This document shows positions 52,407 to 52,770 of a DNA stretch of 52,770 nt, piece after piece. Both the position numbers and the translations under genes were made by a program. Location of the stretch: assembly GCF_030068475.1 (NCBI RefSeq), contig NZ_JAQOSP010000053.1:1-52770 (forward strand). The letters run 5' to 3'. How positions within the stretch are numbered: the first letter of the stretch is position 1; each line of letters opens with the position of its first letter. A model generated the notes under the pieces. The model worked only from the letters and a program-made list of their open reading frames with translations, was not told the origin of the DNA and did no database searches. Origin of the DNA: Roseofilum acuticapitatum BLCC-M154. GTDB lineage: Bacteria; Cyanobacteriota; Cyanobacteriia; Cyanobacteriales; Desertifilaceae.

Positions 52407-52770
52407 AGGTTATGGGCACATTGTATAATACCAAGTCTGATGGAATACCATGATTAAAAATTTAGGGAGCGAGACGCTCCCACTCCAGTAATACAGCGCT
52501 TTGCGCTGCCCCAGTAATGAGTAATGAGTAATGAGTAATGAGTAAGAAAGTCCCTCTGAGTCTTGTATAAGGGCAGATTGAGGGCGATTCAAATGTACCC
52601 CATAGCAGCGAAAACTGCTGTATCAAGGGATTATATCAAGTTCGCTTATTCATGTCCGCGAAGCGGAAATACCCTAATTAAAAATCCAGGGAGCAAGATG
52701 CTCCCACTCCAGTCATATCAAAGAATTCGAGGAGTGCGGGCATCTTGCCCGCTTCTTAACAAATTTTCAT
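52407..52770. repeat. Repeat-rich window end
   Basis: No gene. It holds, in order, a reversed piece of the 25-kb element with GGGAGCGAGACGCTCCC (52465-52481), ATACAGCGCTTTGCGCT (from 52491), tandem copies of AATGAGT (52514-52540), another AGCAGCGAAAACTGCT palindrome (near 52605-52620), and a larger reversed copy at 52633-52752. That copy carries CCGCGAAGCGG (52656-52666), GGGAGCAAGATGCTCCC (52689-52705) and GCGGGCATCTTGCCCGC (52736-52752). The short frames here are not genes. Confidence 0.75.
52633..52752 (-). mobile_element. Second MITE-like composite repeat copy
   Basis: A reverse-orientation relative of the element at 25025-25172. It shares the same order of three palindromes, the linker TGGAGTGGGAGC, TTTTTAAT and a terminal ATATCAAGTTCG at 52633-52644, one base different from the 25-kb terminal repeat. 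The other terminal repeat is not recognisable before the window ends, where the sequence diverges after GCCCGC. Confidence 0.7.

Noticed and set aside
52410-52592. 60-codon frame on the minus strand
   Set aside because: It is made of palindromic repeats and AATGAGT tandem copies.
1-52770. CRISPR array
   Set aside because: No regularly spaced direct repeats with unique spacers were seen.
1-52770. Prophage or integrated island
   Set aside because: No integrase, phage structural genes or tRNA-end duplication; gene content is ordinary chromosomal.

Overview
The window comes from a cyanobacterium. The palindrome GCGATCGC and its extended form GGCGATCGCC recur in genes and spacers throughout. Many genes are cyanobacterial hallmarks: ndhL, a tRNA-Leu(UAA) split by a group I intron, hetZ, a patD-like gene, and DUF3007, DUF1818, DUF1823 and DUF4359 proteins. 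It is chromosomal housekeeping sequence rich in signalling genes, probably from a filamentous species. I cannot name the genus safely.

Layout. 1-8.5 kb: a repeat-bearing spacer, a tRNA-dihydrouridine synthase, a DUF4359 protein, a zinc-ribbon/Ser-Thr kinase/GUN4 fusion, the tRNA hydroxylase TrhO, tRNA-Ala, a 454-residue unknown protein, larC and a Sua5/YciO/YrdC gene. 8.9-16.8 kb: hetZ, two overlapping sensor-kinase genes, scpA and a nucleotide-sugar synthase. 17-21 kb: tRNA-Leu with its intron, ndhL-DUF3007-trpA, and serA on the other strand. 21-26.6 kb: an EgtD-like methyltransferase, a REC-GAF-kinase, a type II thioesterase, a MITE-like insertion, rsmA and cysC. 26.7-34 kb: malQ divergent from a treS-maltokinase fusion, a rhodanese lipoprotein and an LpxB-related protein. 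34-41 kb: a REC-kinase overlapping a REC-GGDEF-EAL gene, a TolC-family protein and a GAF-GGDEF protein. 41-52.7 kb: rpoZ with two small cyanobacterial genes, tRNA-Pro, a purine permease, DUF1823, another REC-kinase, a patD-like gene, the (p)ppGpp enzyme, selO, a membrane sensor kinase and a repeat-filled end.

Functional threads. Six histidine kinases and two c-di-GMP proteins sit within about 40 kb; three kinases share a receiver, a coiled coil and an HEINNP-type kinase core. malQ and treS-maltokinase form a divergent glycan/trehalose pair, but the maltokinase half has changes in two motifs normally conserved. TrhO, the dihydrouridine synthase, the YrdC protein and RsmA all act on tRNA or rRNA.

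The most unusual signal lies beside the tRNA genes. All three tRNA genes in the window (Ala, Leu, Pro) are followed, on their own strand, by a similar element. Its 5' part is complementary to part of the adjacent tRNA. Its 3' part is a shared tail: a small hairpin, then a motif close to GTCAAGTAATGGGTCA. That motif ends 117-127 nt past each tRNA. The tRNA-matching part differs with the tRNA while the tail is shared, so it looks like an organised, guide-like or antisense element. I do not recognise it as a named family.
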